A stretch of 64,000 bases of DNA from Arion vulgaris (GCA_020796225.1 CM036759.1:68762590-68826589), one strand, 5' to 3'; shown: positions 1-11,500, counted from the first letter of the stretch. Numbers and translations: made by a program. Notes: generated from the sequence alone by a model not told the origin.

Positions 1-690
1 TTTAAATTTGACACTTCTGATAGATTTTTGCGTGAAATCTTGTTTTACCTACCACCAGTGTCCTTCGTCGTTCAAGCGAACCTACCAAGATTTCATAGGT
101 ACCTGTAATTTATATCCCAAAGTAAAGGATCTGTGTTCCATTAAGTCTAATCACGTATCATTCTGCACTTCGATAATGTTTTGCTTAAGCTTATCTTGAA
201 ACGAGTAATTTCTACTGCCCATGATCTCTACTGCAGAGTGCTATTATCTTCGCTATCGTCGACGTTATCTTCGCTTCGTTATCTTCACTTCACAGTTCGC
301 AATTTCAATACAACTTTTGTATTAGAACATAAACTATCACCTTGGTAGCGTGGAGAAATCGTGTTGAAAATGTAATGACAAATATTACACATGATGGCAA
401 GAAGGCAGCGAGACAACACAGAGATAAATAAAACAACAACAATGAACTTTGTGAAAGAATGAAAGTATCGTCACTGTTTTTGTATCTTGTAAAGTACTTT
501 GTTCTTACGTGTTTGGCTGCATGAATGAAACAAATAGTTTAATTATTTTTATTTACTTTTAATATTTCGACATTTAGCATTGTTTAGTAAATGGTACATA
601 ATTCATGTCAACCTTCGTTGTACTGAGTCAATTCATGAATTACGTCCCTTGTCTTGTTCAAAGATCACGCAAGGCCCAGACAGTATCCTC
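1..690. other. Low-copy sequence, no gene seen
   Basis: No convincing coding frame or RNA gene. A short stretch near 465-520 (TTTTTGTAT.TTGTAAAG..TACTTTGTT) resembles 45525-45565, hinting at an old shared repeat. Confidence 0.4.
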
Positions 691-696
691 TGCCCT

Positions 697-1125
697 GATT
701 GATTGATTGATAGGACTATCATCATTGCCCTTCGGTGAGTTACCATATGTGCTCCGATCTCTTTTTTAAACAGGAAGATCTCAGCTGCAATGACCAACTC
801 CGTAGCACCGGCGAAGGTCCCCATATAATTTTGAAGATATTTTTGTAGGAATTTTAATTTTAATCTTTTCTTATGAATTTTGTCTGAGCAGCCGTTTTAC
901 AGTCTGCTATTCTCGATTTTAAACTGCCAATGGTTCTTGTACGTGCTCATATTGAACACAACACCTTAGTTTTATCGTCCATCTCCGATAGTACCAAGAA
1001 CTCGATCTCACCTAGACTGAGATCAGGTATCTCTGGGAAATATATCCAGATGGCGTCACGAGGGAGCGAACTTGGTACCTTTGGATCAACTAAAGAGAAC
1101 GAGAAGGCCCAAAGCCCTCTTACCG
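697..1125 (-). mobile_element. SINE family S1, near full length, degraded head
   Basis: On the minus strand this reads a B-box-like AAGTTCGCTCCC, then the body (GATCTCAGTCTAGGTGAGAT.., GGAGATGGACGATAAAA), then GTGCTACGGAGTT and GCTGAGATCTTCC, then an ATCA-repeat tail at about 700-712. The same order occurs at 43548-43985 and 52636-53085. Confidence 0.7.
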
Positions 1126-1163
1126 CCAGCAGAAACCTCATTGGAGAAGTAATTATGTATGGA

Positions 1164-1500
1164 TTTGTCCCAGGTATCACGATGTCAGTTGTCCCAGGTA
1201 TCACGATGTCAGTTGTCCCATGTGTCACGATGTCAGTTGTCCCAGGTATCACAGATTGCCTTCAGTTGTCCCAGGTATCACGATGTCAGTTGGAGAAGTA
1301 ATTATGTTGGATTTGTCCGGTATCACGATGTCAGTTGTCCCAGGTTCACGATGTCAGTTGTCCCATGTGTCACGATGTCAGTTGTCCCAGGTATCACGAT
1401 GTCAGTTGCAGAGTACTATGTGTTGTCCCAGTGTACACGATGTCAGTTGCATGAGATTATGTTTGATTGTCCCATGTGTCACGATGTCAGTTGTGAAAAA
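1164..1500. repeat. 24-bp minisatellite with isolated copies to 1680
   Basis: The unit contains ATCACGATGTCAGTTGTCCC. It is degenerate, with indels, and all three plus frames stay partly open only because of the repetition. It begins about 40 bp after the head end of SINE S1. Confidence 0.9.
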
Positions 1501-1714
1501 TAATATTGTCCATGTTAGTAGATGTACAGTGCAATGCACCGACTAAGTCACAAGCAAGAAAGATTCAACATGTCAAATTAGATGTTATGTCCAGTAAGCT
1601 GTCAACGTTGCATGACAGATAAGATGAGATCAAATGTCAGCCAGGTTCACGATGTCAGTTGTCAGGTACACAATGTCAGTGAGATCAAAAGTGCATTACA
1701 AGAGAGATAGAGGA

Positions 1715-2010
1715 AACGAGAATATCAGAAGCATCGTTGGTACTATACCATGCATACAGTACATCGAGAAGCAAAGATTCAAGTGATTCGGCCATCTAAT
1801 GAGAATGGAACACATTTACTACCATCATGTGCCTACAATAATCAACACTCAGGACGCAGAGCACGAGGCAGGCCAAGAACATGATGAATAGATAACATCT
1901 CAGAGTCCCTGCGAAAGCATGGACTGACAACGTCAAGCGCAACACACCTGGCACAAGATAGAAAACTAACTCTCCCACGACGCTTCACGGCTAATGTAGT
2001 TAAGATAAGA
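1715..2010 (+). mobile_element. L-C LINE 3' end, broken
   Basis: The frame reads YIEKQRFK*FGHLMRM followed by an Arg/Gly-rich segment and a 3' end similar to 19425-19645 and 57050-57605. The conserved Trp codon of KWFGHL is TGA here. It encodes the region after the RT thumb of a non-LTR retrotransposon. Confidence 0.75.
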
Positions 2011-2934
2011 TAAGATAAATAATAGTGAAAACAAACAAACTTTCTTGCAAGTAATCAATCAGGGAATGATAGTAAACACAATGTACTGTACAAATATACA
2101 TTTTATTAATGCTTACAAAACAGTTCCTTCACAAATCTTTGAACTTCAAATAAAGATATCGAAACAAATGGATATTTAAACAACACAAGAATAGTATACA
2201 CTCTAACATTGCATAAGAGGACTACAGTAAGCATTGTTTGATAAGGATTACTGTAACATGCATAAGAGATATGAAGTATGCTGATAGATTACTGTAAGCA
2301 TTGTATGATGCGGACTACTGTCATGTATATGGACTTGTATTGTATGATGCGGACACTGACATGTATGAGCGACTTCTGTACTGATGGGACTACGAATCTT
2401 TGATGCAACTACGTAAGCATTGTCTACTATTGCCCACACTACTAGCCTATAAAATAATTGCACTTACCACTATGATATCAAGGTTCTCTAGTGTATGTAA
2501 AGTATAAGTTATTAAGATACAACAAGAATGGCGGGGAATGCTCAGCAAGCCACCCGCTCTACTTCTTCTATCTCACGATTCAACTATGTCCTCAGTCCAA
2601 AATTGACAGTAAAAACCGATGACCGGCAACATGTAATTAGTAATAATTGGACATTGCTTCCATTAGTGGTCACTTACTTTGTTTTAAACACGATCAAGAC
2701 TGGTTTTGCAACCATGTCTCTTTACAGCTGTCTTTCTTTATTTCTATAGTTCTGTGGATAGTCATGTGGATAGTCATGTGGATAGTTCTGTGGATAGACA
2801 CACAGCCGGATTGAAATACCCAAGTTAAGTCTGCTTCTCTTAAATCATTATTTGAGTTAGAGTCTGCTTCTCTTAAATCATTATTTGAGTAGATCTATTA
2901 AATAAACAAATCTGAGATCTCATTCAATATCAAT
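2011..2934. other. Low-copy sequence with short duplications
   Basis: Contains degenerate GATGCGGACTACTG-type repeats (2220-2400), about four copies of TGTGGATAGT (2752-2795) and a 34-bp tandem duplication (2828-2893). No supported gene. Confidence 0.5.
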
Positions 2935-4082
2935 GAAAATCTGGATTGGATTGAATATCATTAGAAACTTGATTTTGATTGCAATATCAATTAAAAATTG
3001 GTTTAGATTGCTTTCAAAAGAGACTTGTTTAGATTGCAATATCAATTAGAAAACTTGAGCTAATTGAACATTCAATTCAGAAAACTTGGTTTAGATTGCA
3101 ATATCAATTAGAAAACTTGGTTTAGATTGCAATATCAAGAAGAGAACTTGGTTTAGATTGCAATATCAATTAGAAAACTTGGTTTAGATTGCAATATCAA
3201 TAGAAACTTGGTTTAGATTGCAATTTAAAAGAAACTTGGTTTAGATTGCAATTTCAAATAGAAACTTGGTTTAGATTGCAATATCAATTAGAAAACTTGG
3301 TTTGGGATTGCAATATAAGAAGAGAACTTGGTTTAGATTGCAATTTAAAAGAAACTTGGTTTAGATTGCAATATCAATTAGAAAACTTGGTTTAGATTGC
3401 AATATCAATTAGAAAACTTGGTTTAGATTGCAATATCAATTAGAAAACTTGGTTTAGATTGCAATATCAAGAAGAGAACTTGGTTTAGATTGCAATATCA
3501 ATTAGAAAACTTGGTTTGGATTGTAATATCAAGAAGAGAACTTGGTTTAGATTGATCCAAGAAGAGAACTTGGTTTAGATTGCAATTTCAAGAAGAGAAC
3601 TTGGTTTAGATTGCAATATCAATTAGAAAACTTGGTTTAGATTGCAATATCAAGAAGAGAACTTGGTTTAGATTGCAATTTCAAGAAGAGAACTTGGTTT
3701 AGATTGCAATTTCAAGAAAAGAACTTGGTTTAGATTGCAATATCAATTAGAAAACTTGGTTTAGATTGCAATATTAAATAGAAAACTTGGTTTAGATTGC
3801 AATATCAATTAGAAAACTTGGTTTAGATTGCAATATCAAGAAGAGAACTTGGTTTAGATTGCAATATCAATTAGAAAACTTGGTTTAGATTGCAATATCA
3901 AGAAGAGAACTTGGTTTAGATTGCAATTTCAAGAAGAGAACTTGGTTTAGATTGCAATTTCAAGAAGAGAACTTGGTTTAGATTGCAATATTAAATAGAA
4001 AACTTGGTTTAGATTGCAATATCAATTAGAAAACTTGGTTTAGATTGCAATATCAATTAGAAAACTTGGTTTGGATTGTAAT
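2935..4082. repeat. 31-bp minisatellite, about 35 copies
   Basis: The shared core is ACTTGGTTTAGATTGCAAT, followed by one of two alternating spacers (ATCAATTAGAAA or TCAAGAAGAGA). AT-rich, no open frame. Order is lost at the 5' edge, where units are most diverged. Confidence 0.95.
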
Positions 4083-4699
4083 AAAGAAATCAGTACAACA
4101 GTTTTATAACTAAACAAAATGATCACAAAGAAAATAAATAATAAAAACCAACAGAATGTACATTTAAAATATAAAAACATACAAACATTAGTTGTCACTT
4201 TCGTCAAGAAAATGAGAATCTTAAAAACAAAACAAATTCATTAGTTTGAAATATCATAGACAAGTCTGGACTCTGATTAAGAAAATATAAGACAGCTAGA
4301 AACATAATAACATCGACAAAACAACATCGACAAAACAACATCGACAAACAAGATCGACAAACAAGATCGACAAACAAGATCGACTTTTATAGACATAAAG
4401 TCATGGACTGTTTTTTAAAATACATATTTAATCAACAAACACATACTATTCGATCAATGAGATCTTGGACATTTCTTCGACATTTCTTGGACATTTCATC
4501 AGTAGAAGTAGACGCCATGGTAGTACTGACATCAAGAGCGTCGCTCTGTTAGACTCCCAGTATGACACGCACGCTACTGGGCTTCACAATGGACTTCACT
4601 TGTAGTTTAGTTATATGTATCTGTGTGTTTTATATCTGACCTGGACATTTAAGTCAACATGTTAGATAAAATCAGTTAATAACAGAGTTGCAATTCTAT
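4083..4699. other. Low-copy AT-rich sequence
   Basis: Six short copies of ACA(A)CATCGACAA or AAGATCGACAA occur at 4310-4385. Nothing else recognised. Confidence 0.4.
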
Positions 4700-5115
4700 T
4701 AAATATTGCTTCTTTTTCTTCTCTTTCACCATTTACTTCTTTATAGAAGTGTTGGGGAGAGAGGAATGTAGTGATCTTGCGTTGTGCTTGTTCTAATGAG
4801 TTTGAAGCTGTTATTATTAATTGTCTTAAGGCTGTTCTTGATGCCGTCGCTCCATCTTTTACATGATTTTACTCTTGCTCTGTACTCGATATACTTCTCC
4901 TGTGTGGCTCTCTGTGGTAGACGATTCTTGTCAAATGTCCAAACCATTTAATCTGTTGCTCTTTTATGAATTGCATAACTGGTTTCATATCTAGTTTTCT
5001 TCTGATGTCGCTATTTCTAATTGTGTCTCTTATTGTCACACATGCAGCGCTTCTAAGACACCTCATCTCTGTCGTTATAATTTTCCGTTCATTAGCTGCT
5101 AGTATTGGTCATGTC
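4700..5115 (-). mobile_element. L-C LINE C-terminal fragment
   Basis: The minus strand reads ITTEMRCLRSAACVTIRDTI, then QFIKEQQIKWFGHLTRI, followed by REPHRR. This is the post-RT segment of the L-C family and has no complete ORF. Confidence 0.8.
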
Positions 5116-5177
5116 TGACACTGGTAACATAGTGTTGGCCAGAAAATAGTTCTAATAAGATTCGCTTTAGTTTTTAA

Positions 5178-5650
5178 GCGGTATCTCTTTATGTTACAAC
5201 AGTGGTGTTAACTGCCCCAGTACTTGGTTAGCGGTATCTCTTTATGTTACAACAGTGGTGTTAACTGCCCCAGTACTTGGTTAGCGGTATCTCTTTATGT
5301 TACAACAGTGGTGTTAACTGTCCCAGTACTTGGTTAGCGGTATCTCTTATGTGACAACAGTGGCGTTAACTTCCCCAGTACCTGGCTAGTGGTATCTCTT
5401 TATGTGACAACAGTGGTGTTAACTGCCCCAGTACTGGTAGCGGTATCTCTTTATGTGACAACAGTGGGTTAACTCCCCAGTACCTGGCTAGTGGTATCTC
5501 TTTATGTGACAACAGTGGCGTTAACTCCCCAGTACTTGGTTAGCGGTATCTCTTTATGTGACAACAGTGGTGTTAAATGTCCCAGTACCTGGTTAGTGGT
5601 ATCTCTTTATGTGACAACAGTGGTGTTAAATGTCCCAATACCTGGATAGC
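5178..5650. repeat. 53-bp minisatellite, about 9 copies
   Basis: The unit starts AGCGGTATCTCTTTATGT and contains ACAACAGTGGTGTTAACT. Copies differ by small deletions. The array follows the 5' side of the L-C fragment. Confidence 0.92.
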
Positions 5651-5999
5651 TTGTGTTCATCGATTGCTGAACTATTGGTTATTGAGATATATAATGGTTG
5701 TGTCTAACATAAAATGAGAAAGAGGGAGAATGTTGATATTAAATTAAAGTGAAGAAGTTTGTAAGACAAGTACACAACAAATAAAACATCTCCAAACAGG
5801 AAGGAAGATACTAACTTGCAAGCATAAAACATGATACGATGATTCTGTATAGAAACATAATCCATACCGTGAACCACAATAGCGGCGTACAAATGTTTAC
5901 TGTTTACACCACAAGCCTTTATAGTGGCATTTCACAAATATCACTTTATTTTTCTTTCTTCCGTCTAAGCATTCCCCGTTTCTAGATTAGCTATTATAA
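5651..5999. other. Low-copy sequence, no gene seen
   Basis: AT-rich, with no supported ORF, RNA or repeat. Confidence 0.35.
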
Positions 6000-6345
6000 C
6001 AATAATTCATCTCCTACCGTTATACGTTACATCGGACCTGAAAGCAATTTCTCCATACCGATCGGTTCTGGGCAACTCGCTCAATCTCTTACATGGAACT
6101 GAGACCGATATTTCATGCCTCTCTGAGCAAAATTCGTTTAGATCATTCTATCTTTCTTGAACCCTTTGCATCCCACGTCAATGCCTGCTTCGGTATTCTT
6201 TGAGCATTTCTTCTGTGTGTCCAACATATCTTCATCTTCTCTTTCTTATAACAGTTGTCACTAGTGGTTGACCAGACATTTCTCTGATTTCATCACTTCT
6301 CCTGAATTCGTTCATTATTTTTCGCAGACATTTATTTTCAAACAC
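6000..6345 (-). mobile_element. L-E LINE 3' fragment
   Basis: The minus strand reads CLRKIMNEFRRSDEIREMSG, then QPLVTTVIRKRR, then a frameshifted Gly/Lys/Arg segment and WRNxL-like 3' end. Other copies lie at 39175-39605 and 63635-63930. Confidence 0.75.
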
Positions 6346-6557
6346 ATTCAACTTTGATTCAATTCAGGATTGATACAACATTTGAATTGAAAATTTGTAA
6401 TTTAGTTTGAATACTATATAACTTGCAGTTCCATATTTTATTTAGACTTTTAAAAACTGGTGTTGCTTTGTCAATATACTAGCTTTACATAGTAATATAT
6501 GTCGGGTTTTTGTCTCGAATTTAAAAGATTTTACTTGAATTTTGTAAAATTATAATT

Positions 6558-6655
6558 CACCTGTTCTGAATTGCTCACCTGCTCTAAATTGCTCACCTGC
6601 TCTAAATTGCTCACCTGCTCTAAATTGCTCACCTGCTCTGAATTGCTCACCTCCT
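6558..6655. repeat. 18-bp tandem repeat, 5-6 copies
   Basis: The unit is GCTCACCTGCTCTAAATT with minor changes. Confidence 0.9.
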
Positions 6656-6819
6656 CGGATTTCACACTTGGAGATAAATCATTGTATTGTCCAGTCTGTC
6701 TTCGGGACATCCTAACTGAAAGTCTTGTCTGTATTCGGGTCTTGGAGGTAGAGCAATGTCGTGTCTGTTTTTGATAGTGAGGGCTGTCTGTATTCTACAG
6801 TTTGCAGCAACGGAGCAGA

Positions 6820-7060
6820 GGCTGGGTGAATGGATTAGAGCGCTGCTTTCATGTGGGAGACCATGTTCAATTCTCGGTAAGGCCAAGGATTTTTTTTAGT
6901 ATTGTGGGCATAAATTAACAATCCTAACCTGAACAGCTTTACGACGACTGCACTAGCCATGCATCCATTAAATTTCTCAGGATGTCGTCCACTTGTCCTA
7001 CACCGCCCTAGAAAGCGGTACTACAGACAGCAACGACAGGTTTTGTTTGGTTAGCGGTAA
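6820..7060 (+). mobile_element. SINE family S3
   Basis: A tRNA-like head (GGATTAGAGCGCTG; GTTCAATTCTCGG as B box) is followed by a body (CATAAATTAACAATCCTAACC, ACGACGACTGCACTAGCCAT, CGTCCACTTGTCC). The body matches 28588-28740 and 28930-29060. Confidence 0.6.
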
Positions 7061-7085
7061 CGGAACTTCATGGAAAGTATTTTGT

Positions 7086-8055
7086 ACAACAGTTGTAGAC
7101 ACAGTTGTAGACACAGTTGTAGACACAGTTGTAGACACAGTTGTAGACACAGTTGTAGACACAGTTGTAGACACAGTTGTAGACAAAGTTGTAGACACAG
7201 TTGTAGACACAGTTGTAGACACAGTTGTAGACACAGTTGTAGACACAGTTGTAGACACAGTTGTAGACACAGTTGTAGACACAGTTGTAGACACAGTTGT
7301 AGACACAGTTGTAGACACAGTTGTAGACAAAGTTGTAGACACAGTTGTAGACACAGTTGTAGACACAGTTGTAGACACAGTTGTAGACACAGTTGTAGAC
7401 AAAGTTGTAGACACAGTTGTAGACACAGTTGTAGACACAGTTGTAGACACAGTTGTAGACACAGTTGTAGACACAGTTGTAGACACAGTTGTAGACACAG
7501 TTGGTAGACACAGTTGTAGACAAAGTTGTAGACACAGTTGTAGACACAGTTGTAGACACAGTTGTAGACACAGTTGTAGACAAAGTTGTAGACACAGTTG
7601 GTAGACACAGTTGTAGACAGTTGACACAGTTGTAGACACATTTGGGTAGACACAGTTGTAGACACAGTTGTAGACACAGTTGGTAGACACAGTTGTAGAC
7701 AAAGTTGTAGACACAGTTGTAGACACAGTTGGTAGACACAGTTGTAGACACAGTTGTAGACACAGTTGTAGACACAGTTGTAGACACAGTTGTAGACACA
7801 GTTGTAGACAAAGTTGTAGACACAGTTGTAGACACAGTTGTAGACACAGTTGGTAGACACAGTTTGCAGTTGTAGACACAGTTGTAGACACAGTTGGTAG
7901 ACACAGTTGGTAGACAGAGTTGGTAGACAAAGTTGAGTAGACAAGTTGGTAGACAAGTTGTAGAAAAGTTGGAGACAAAGTTGGAGACAAAGTTGGTAGA
8001 CAAAGTTGGGAGACAAAGTTGGTAGACAAAGTTGGGAGACAAAGTTGTAGAGAGA
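7086..8055. repeat. 12-bp minisatellite, about 80 copies
   Basis: The unit is GTAGACACAGTT, with a C-to-A variant (GTAGACAAAGTT) at irregular spacing. The period is a multiple of three, so long frames (VVDT on plus; TTVS, QLCL and YNCV on minus) stay open without being genes. The right half has single-base indels and degenerates next to an L-B tail. Confidence 0.97.
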
Positions 8056-8063
8056 AGTGGTCG

Positions 8064-8170
8064 TCTCATCATCATCATCAAGGTGCGTATCCTTTATAGG
8101 ACGTTGCTCTGTTTGCAGCACATCTGAAATTCACTCTGTCTCTTGCCAGTTCACCCACTTCGTCGATGGA
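8064..8170 (-). mobile_element. L-B LINE 3' end with (ATG)n tail
   Basis: The minus strand reads SIDEVGELARDRVNFRC.., then CCTATAAAGGATACGCACCT and a TGATGA tail. It matches the end of 32830-33320. Confidence 0.75.
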
Positions 8171-8726
8171 GTGGTCGTCTACTACAGAATATATGATGTA
8201 TGAATATGATGTATGTACATGATGGAGTTATTTACAACATACAACAAATGTTATAGAAGATAAATGGTTATGATGATGATATTACCTTACGTCAGAGACA
8301 ACCACAACTACAACCACAACTACAACTACGGCTACTGAGTTGGAAGAGGGTTCACTGCTGTTGCTGCTTGCTTCTCCACAATCGGCTTGTCTCCTCCTTT
8401 ATCTCTTGACTGATGGCGGTGGTGGTGGTGATGGTGATGATGATGATGCTGGCCATGATGCTGAATGTGGTGGTTGTTTTTACCTTCAGTAGCCAGATCT
8501 CCTGTGGCCGCGATCAACAAAGAATAAAAGGTTATATTTACACCTTAGTGGTGCATTGAGTATGACAACAGGTAACATGACAATGAAAGTACTAGCGATC
8601 ACTAAGACACTACTCCGATTGGAGTCACAAAGCTACATTCATGCATGCATTCTGAGTGGTTCATTGAGTATGATCCGAAAGGTGGATTCTGGTTCTGCGC
8701 GCAGGCAATGAACTGAATAACTACAA
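8171..8726. other. Low-copy DNA with a His-codon microsatellite
   Basis: A GGTGAT/GATGAT run at 8415-8450 encodes poly-His on the minus strand within an open frame of 62 codons (8332-8520). This is too little for a gene call; see the hunt section. Confidence 0.35.
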
Positions 8727-9420
8727 GTGTCAATAATTCGCAGAATTGTATTTATCTTCGTTCCAGTGTGCATGGGTGTCGACGTCAATGAGAAAACAGA
8801 CAGGCTGGCTGGCTCAGCAACCATACCAGGGAGTCAGCAGATTGATAGAGCTGACATTCTGAACGCTCTCATACCAGGGAGTCAGCAGATTGATAGAGCT
8901 GACATTCTGAACGCTCTCATACCAGGGAGTCAGCAGATTGATAGAGCTGACATTCTGAACGCTCTCATACCAGGGAGTCAGCAGATTGATAGAGCTGACA
9001 TTCTGAACGCTCTCATACCAGGGAGTCAGCAGATTGATAGAGCTGACATTCTGAACGCTCTCATACCAGGGAGTCAGCAGATTGATAGAGCTGACATTCT
9101 GAACGCTCTCATACCAGGGGTCAGCAGATTGATAGAGCTGACATTCTGAACGCTCTCATACCAGGGAGTCAGCAGATTGATAGAGCTGACATTCTGAACG
9201 CTCTCATACCAGGGAGTCAGCAGATTGATAGAGCTGACATTCTGAACGCTCTCATACCAGGGAGTCAGCAGATTGATAGAGCTGACATTCTGAACGCTCT
9301 AATAGATTGTGATCGCAAAGAAGATTTCCATGTAAACCAATCAATGTCAAAGCCTGGATTGAAGATTAGAGTGTCTAGAAAAGAACCACGGAACAGGTAT
9401 ATGCGTTGACTCATCTTCTT
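8727..9420 (+). mobile_element. RH-3 LINE RNase H tail, internally amplified
   Basis: The frame reads VPVCMGVDVNEKTDRLAG, the end of an RNase H domain (family form VPGHxGVxGNExADRLAG). It continues through a repeated 16-residue segment to KIRVSRKEPRNRYMR. The 16-residue block occurs once in related tails (12527-12850, 14280-14810). A 1-bp deletion in the seventh unit breaks the frame. Confidence 0.8.
8823..9300 (+). repeat. 48-bp tandem repeat, 10 units, coding IPGSQQIDRADILNAL
   Basis: Units start at 8823, 8871, 8919, 8967, 9015, 9063, 9111, 9158, 9206 and 9254. They are almost identical apart from the 1-bp deletion in unit 7, suggesting recent amplification. Confidence 0.97.
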
Positions 9421-9832
9421 CTTCTTCAAACGCTCCTTAACGACCAGTTGTTAACCAGTATGTGATCTGAGCGTAAGTGCGATTGTACGTTGTGCCAGCT
9501 ATGCGCCTACCAGTAGGTCAGCATATCCGATTTCTGCGATGCATTTTATTTACTAGGGTAGCTTCCCTAGGTCCTACATCAGTCGCCTCTTACGACATGC
9601 TTTGTATTCTACAGTGGTACTATTCTTTGCTTTCCTTTAGGGGCCCTGACACCACATGGGCGGTCAGGCGAGACAAACTCAAATATCTTTTGTGGCCTAA
9701 AATTTCGGATGCACCTGTCCTACACTTGTAGAGGCCTAACGTCGACGCAACGTCTAGCCGTTCTGGACAAAGATCAAACATATTACATAAAGTGACTAAA
9801 CTTGGTCGAGAAGAAAGAACAAAGCAAACAAA
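9418..9832 (+). mobile_element. Element E, longest copy, imperfect inverted ends
   Basis: The left end is CTTCTTCTTC, then TTAACC..TATGTGATCTGAG. The internal part is GTACGTTGTGCCAG, TCAGTCGCCTCTTACGACAT and CTTTCCTTTAGGGGCCCTGAC. The right end is GACAAAGATCAAACATATTAC, then AGTGACTAAACTTGG and an AG-rich end. The reverse complement of the right end resembles the left end. Other copies are at 21765, 42955, 44742, 59008 and 62768. Confidence 0.65.
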
Positions 9833-9944
9833 CAAACAGACTTGTCATCAGACATTCTGGCAACCTGACCAGTCTGACCAGTCTGACCAGTCTGCAAATG
9901 ACAATATAGAATAAGAAAAATTCCTCTTCAGCAATCTCTGGTCA

Positions 9945-10112
9945 TGCGCTTAATTTAATGTGGACCATAAACTGGACAGTCAGCTTCAGCTCTCTCAGGT
10001 TTCCCCAAAGCTTAATTTTTAGGTCAACTGGGTGTGGTCACATGTTCTTTTTAGCTAACACAGGAGAAGACAGTATTGCAGGACATTCTCCAGTGTCTGT
10101 TCCGCCTGCTGA
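9945..10112 (-). mobile_element. RH-4 LINE C-terminal domain, minus copy
   Basis: The minus strand reads SLCQCQQAEQTLENVLQYC, then DLKIKLWGNLRELKLTVQF. This Cys-rich domain follows RNase H in many metazoan non-LTR elements. A stop codon interrupts it. Confidence 0.65.
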
Positions 10113-10159
10113 CACTGGCAGAGAGATGTTTGACTTATTTCTAGTCTATGACCATGACC

Positions 10160-10330
10160 GGGACGAATTAAAAAACTGTTTGCCAGTGTCACCAGGCAGC
10201 AGATGCAGAAGTATGTCTTGCAAAACTGTCATTTCGGCGTCAGAGAAAATTTGTGGTCCCATCCAGACGATCTGAAAACTAAGTTGGGCGACCTCAATCA
10301 GACTGCCCAGTTTGTGGACTGACCGTATGG
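10160..10330 (+). mobile_element. RH-4 LINE C-terminal domain, plus copy
   Basis: In shifted plus frames this reads VCQCHQAADAE..LQNC and WSHPDDLKTKL..LNQTAQFVD, the same domain as 9945-10112 in the opposite direction. Confidence 0.6.
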
Positions 10331-10439
10331 ACAGCGATTTATATAACGATATAGACATTCCTTGCTGGGGATCCATTGAGCAGCCATTTTGTGGCGATCC
10401 AACAATACAAGAGCAATTCGCACAGCTAAAAATCGTCGT

Positions 10440-10560
10440 ACGCTGGGGCGTACCTGCTTTGTGAAATACTCTCGCCAGGTGTCGTGATATTTCTGCGAAA
10501 AAGGGACCGAGCCATATAGTGTCAAGTCCAGTGCAATTCGTCGTTAGACTTCTTATATAC
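10440..10560 (+). mobile_element. SINE family S6 tail
   Basis: The module TTTGTGAAATACTCT..GGGACCGAGCCATATAG recurs at 38395-38515 and 52415-52535. The 52-kb copy carries a tRNA-like head 5' of it. Confidence 0.55.
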
Positions 10561-10734
10561 ATATATTAATTGGTGCAGCGCCCCTATTTTGTAAAACAGT
10601 GTACAGCTGCACTAACGCCAGTTTTACACACAAACGTCTACGGTACACGACACAATGGAGTTTGTATTGGAGAACCACATACTCCCTTTCCTAATCCTAT
10701 TCGCATATTACTATAAGAATTTGCTTATATTGTT

Positions 10735-10825
10735 GAACGGTTCATCCAGCTGTCCAGTTGTACGGTTCATCCAGCTGTGAAAGTTGTACGGTTCATCCAG
10801 CTGTGCAGCTGTGAAAGTTGTACGT
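10735..10825. repeat. 21-bp repeat, about 3 copies
   Basis: GTACGGTTCATCCAGCTGT repeats with insertions. Confidence 0.7.
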
Positions 10826-10899
10826 CTCTAGACTTGAAACGAACGGATTAGACAAATGTGTCTATAAGAAAGCAAAAAACATGTATCCATTTAATCATA

Positions 10900-11265
10900 G
10901 TCTATCACACATACATCATATATCATCACATACATCATACATTACTCTACACATAGATCATAATCAACACATGTCATACATCATAATTACATCATAGCAT
11001 CATACTCATACACCATACGCAAATCCATCATAACTATACATATAATCATACATCATACACCATCGTCATACATCATACATCATCATCATCACATACCATA
11101 CATCATACATCATACATCATACATCATACAATATCATACATCAATATACATCATACATCATACACTACATCATCACACACATAACATACTCTACATCATA
11201 TACATCTCATCATACTACGTCATACATCATACATCTACGTCTCATCACATCATCATCATCAAATG
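10900..11265. repeat. Degenerate CATACATCAT satellite
   Basis: Short-period ACATCAT repeats with many indels and no coding frame. Confidence 0.9.
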
Positions 11266-11284
11266 TCTTTGTCCTGAGTAGAAC

Positions 11285-11500
11285 TTTGTCACACTAGTTG
11301 TCCTCCTGAATTCTCTCTCTCCTTTTTCTCTCTCTCTCTCTCATAGGCAAGATGTTCGGCCTCGGCAGCCATCATGTTCATACCATCAGTTACATCCTGA
11401 ATCCATTTTCTACGTCGTTTTCCTCTTTTCCTCTTTGCTGTGATACCTCCTTCCATATGGTCTTCTTCAGCCCTACGTGTCTCTTTATATGTACAAAATA
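11285..11500 (-). mobile_element. L-B LINE C-terminal fragment
   Basis: The minus strand reads KETRRAEEDHMEGGITAKRK, RRRKWIQDVTDGMNMMAAEA and HLAYERE, then ENSGGQLV. It matches the tail at 62228-62765. A GA microsatellite interrupts the ERE region. Confidence 0.8.

Noticed and set aside
2528..2749. A 73-codon plus-strand ORF (MAGNAQQATRSTSS..)
   Set aside because: No domain, and it ends in a hydrophobic low-complexity run next to short tandem repeats. Chance frame.
6993..8121. Several 200-356 aa frames (VVDT, QLCL, YNCV)
   Set aside because: 12-bp satellite with every frame open. The ends fall in a SINE and a LINE tail.
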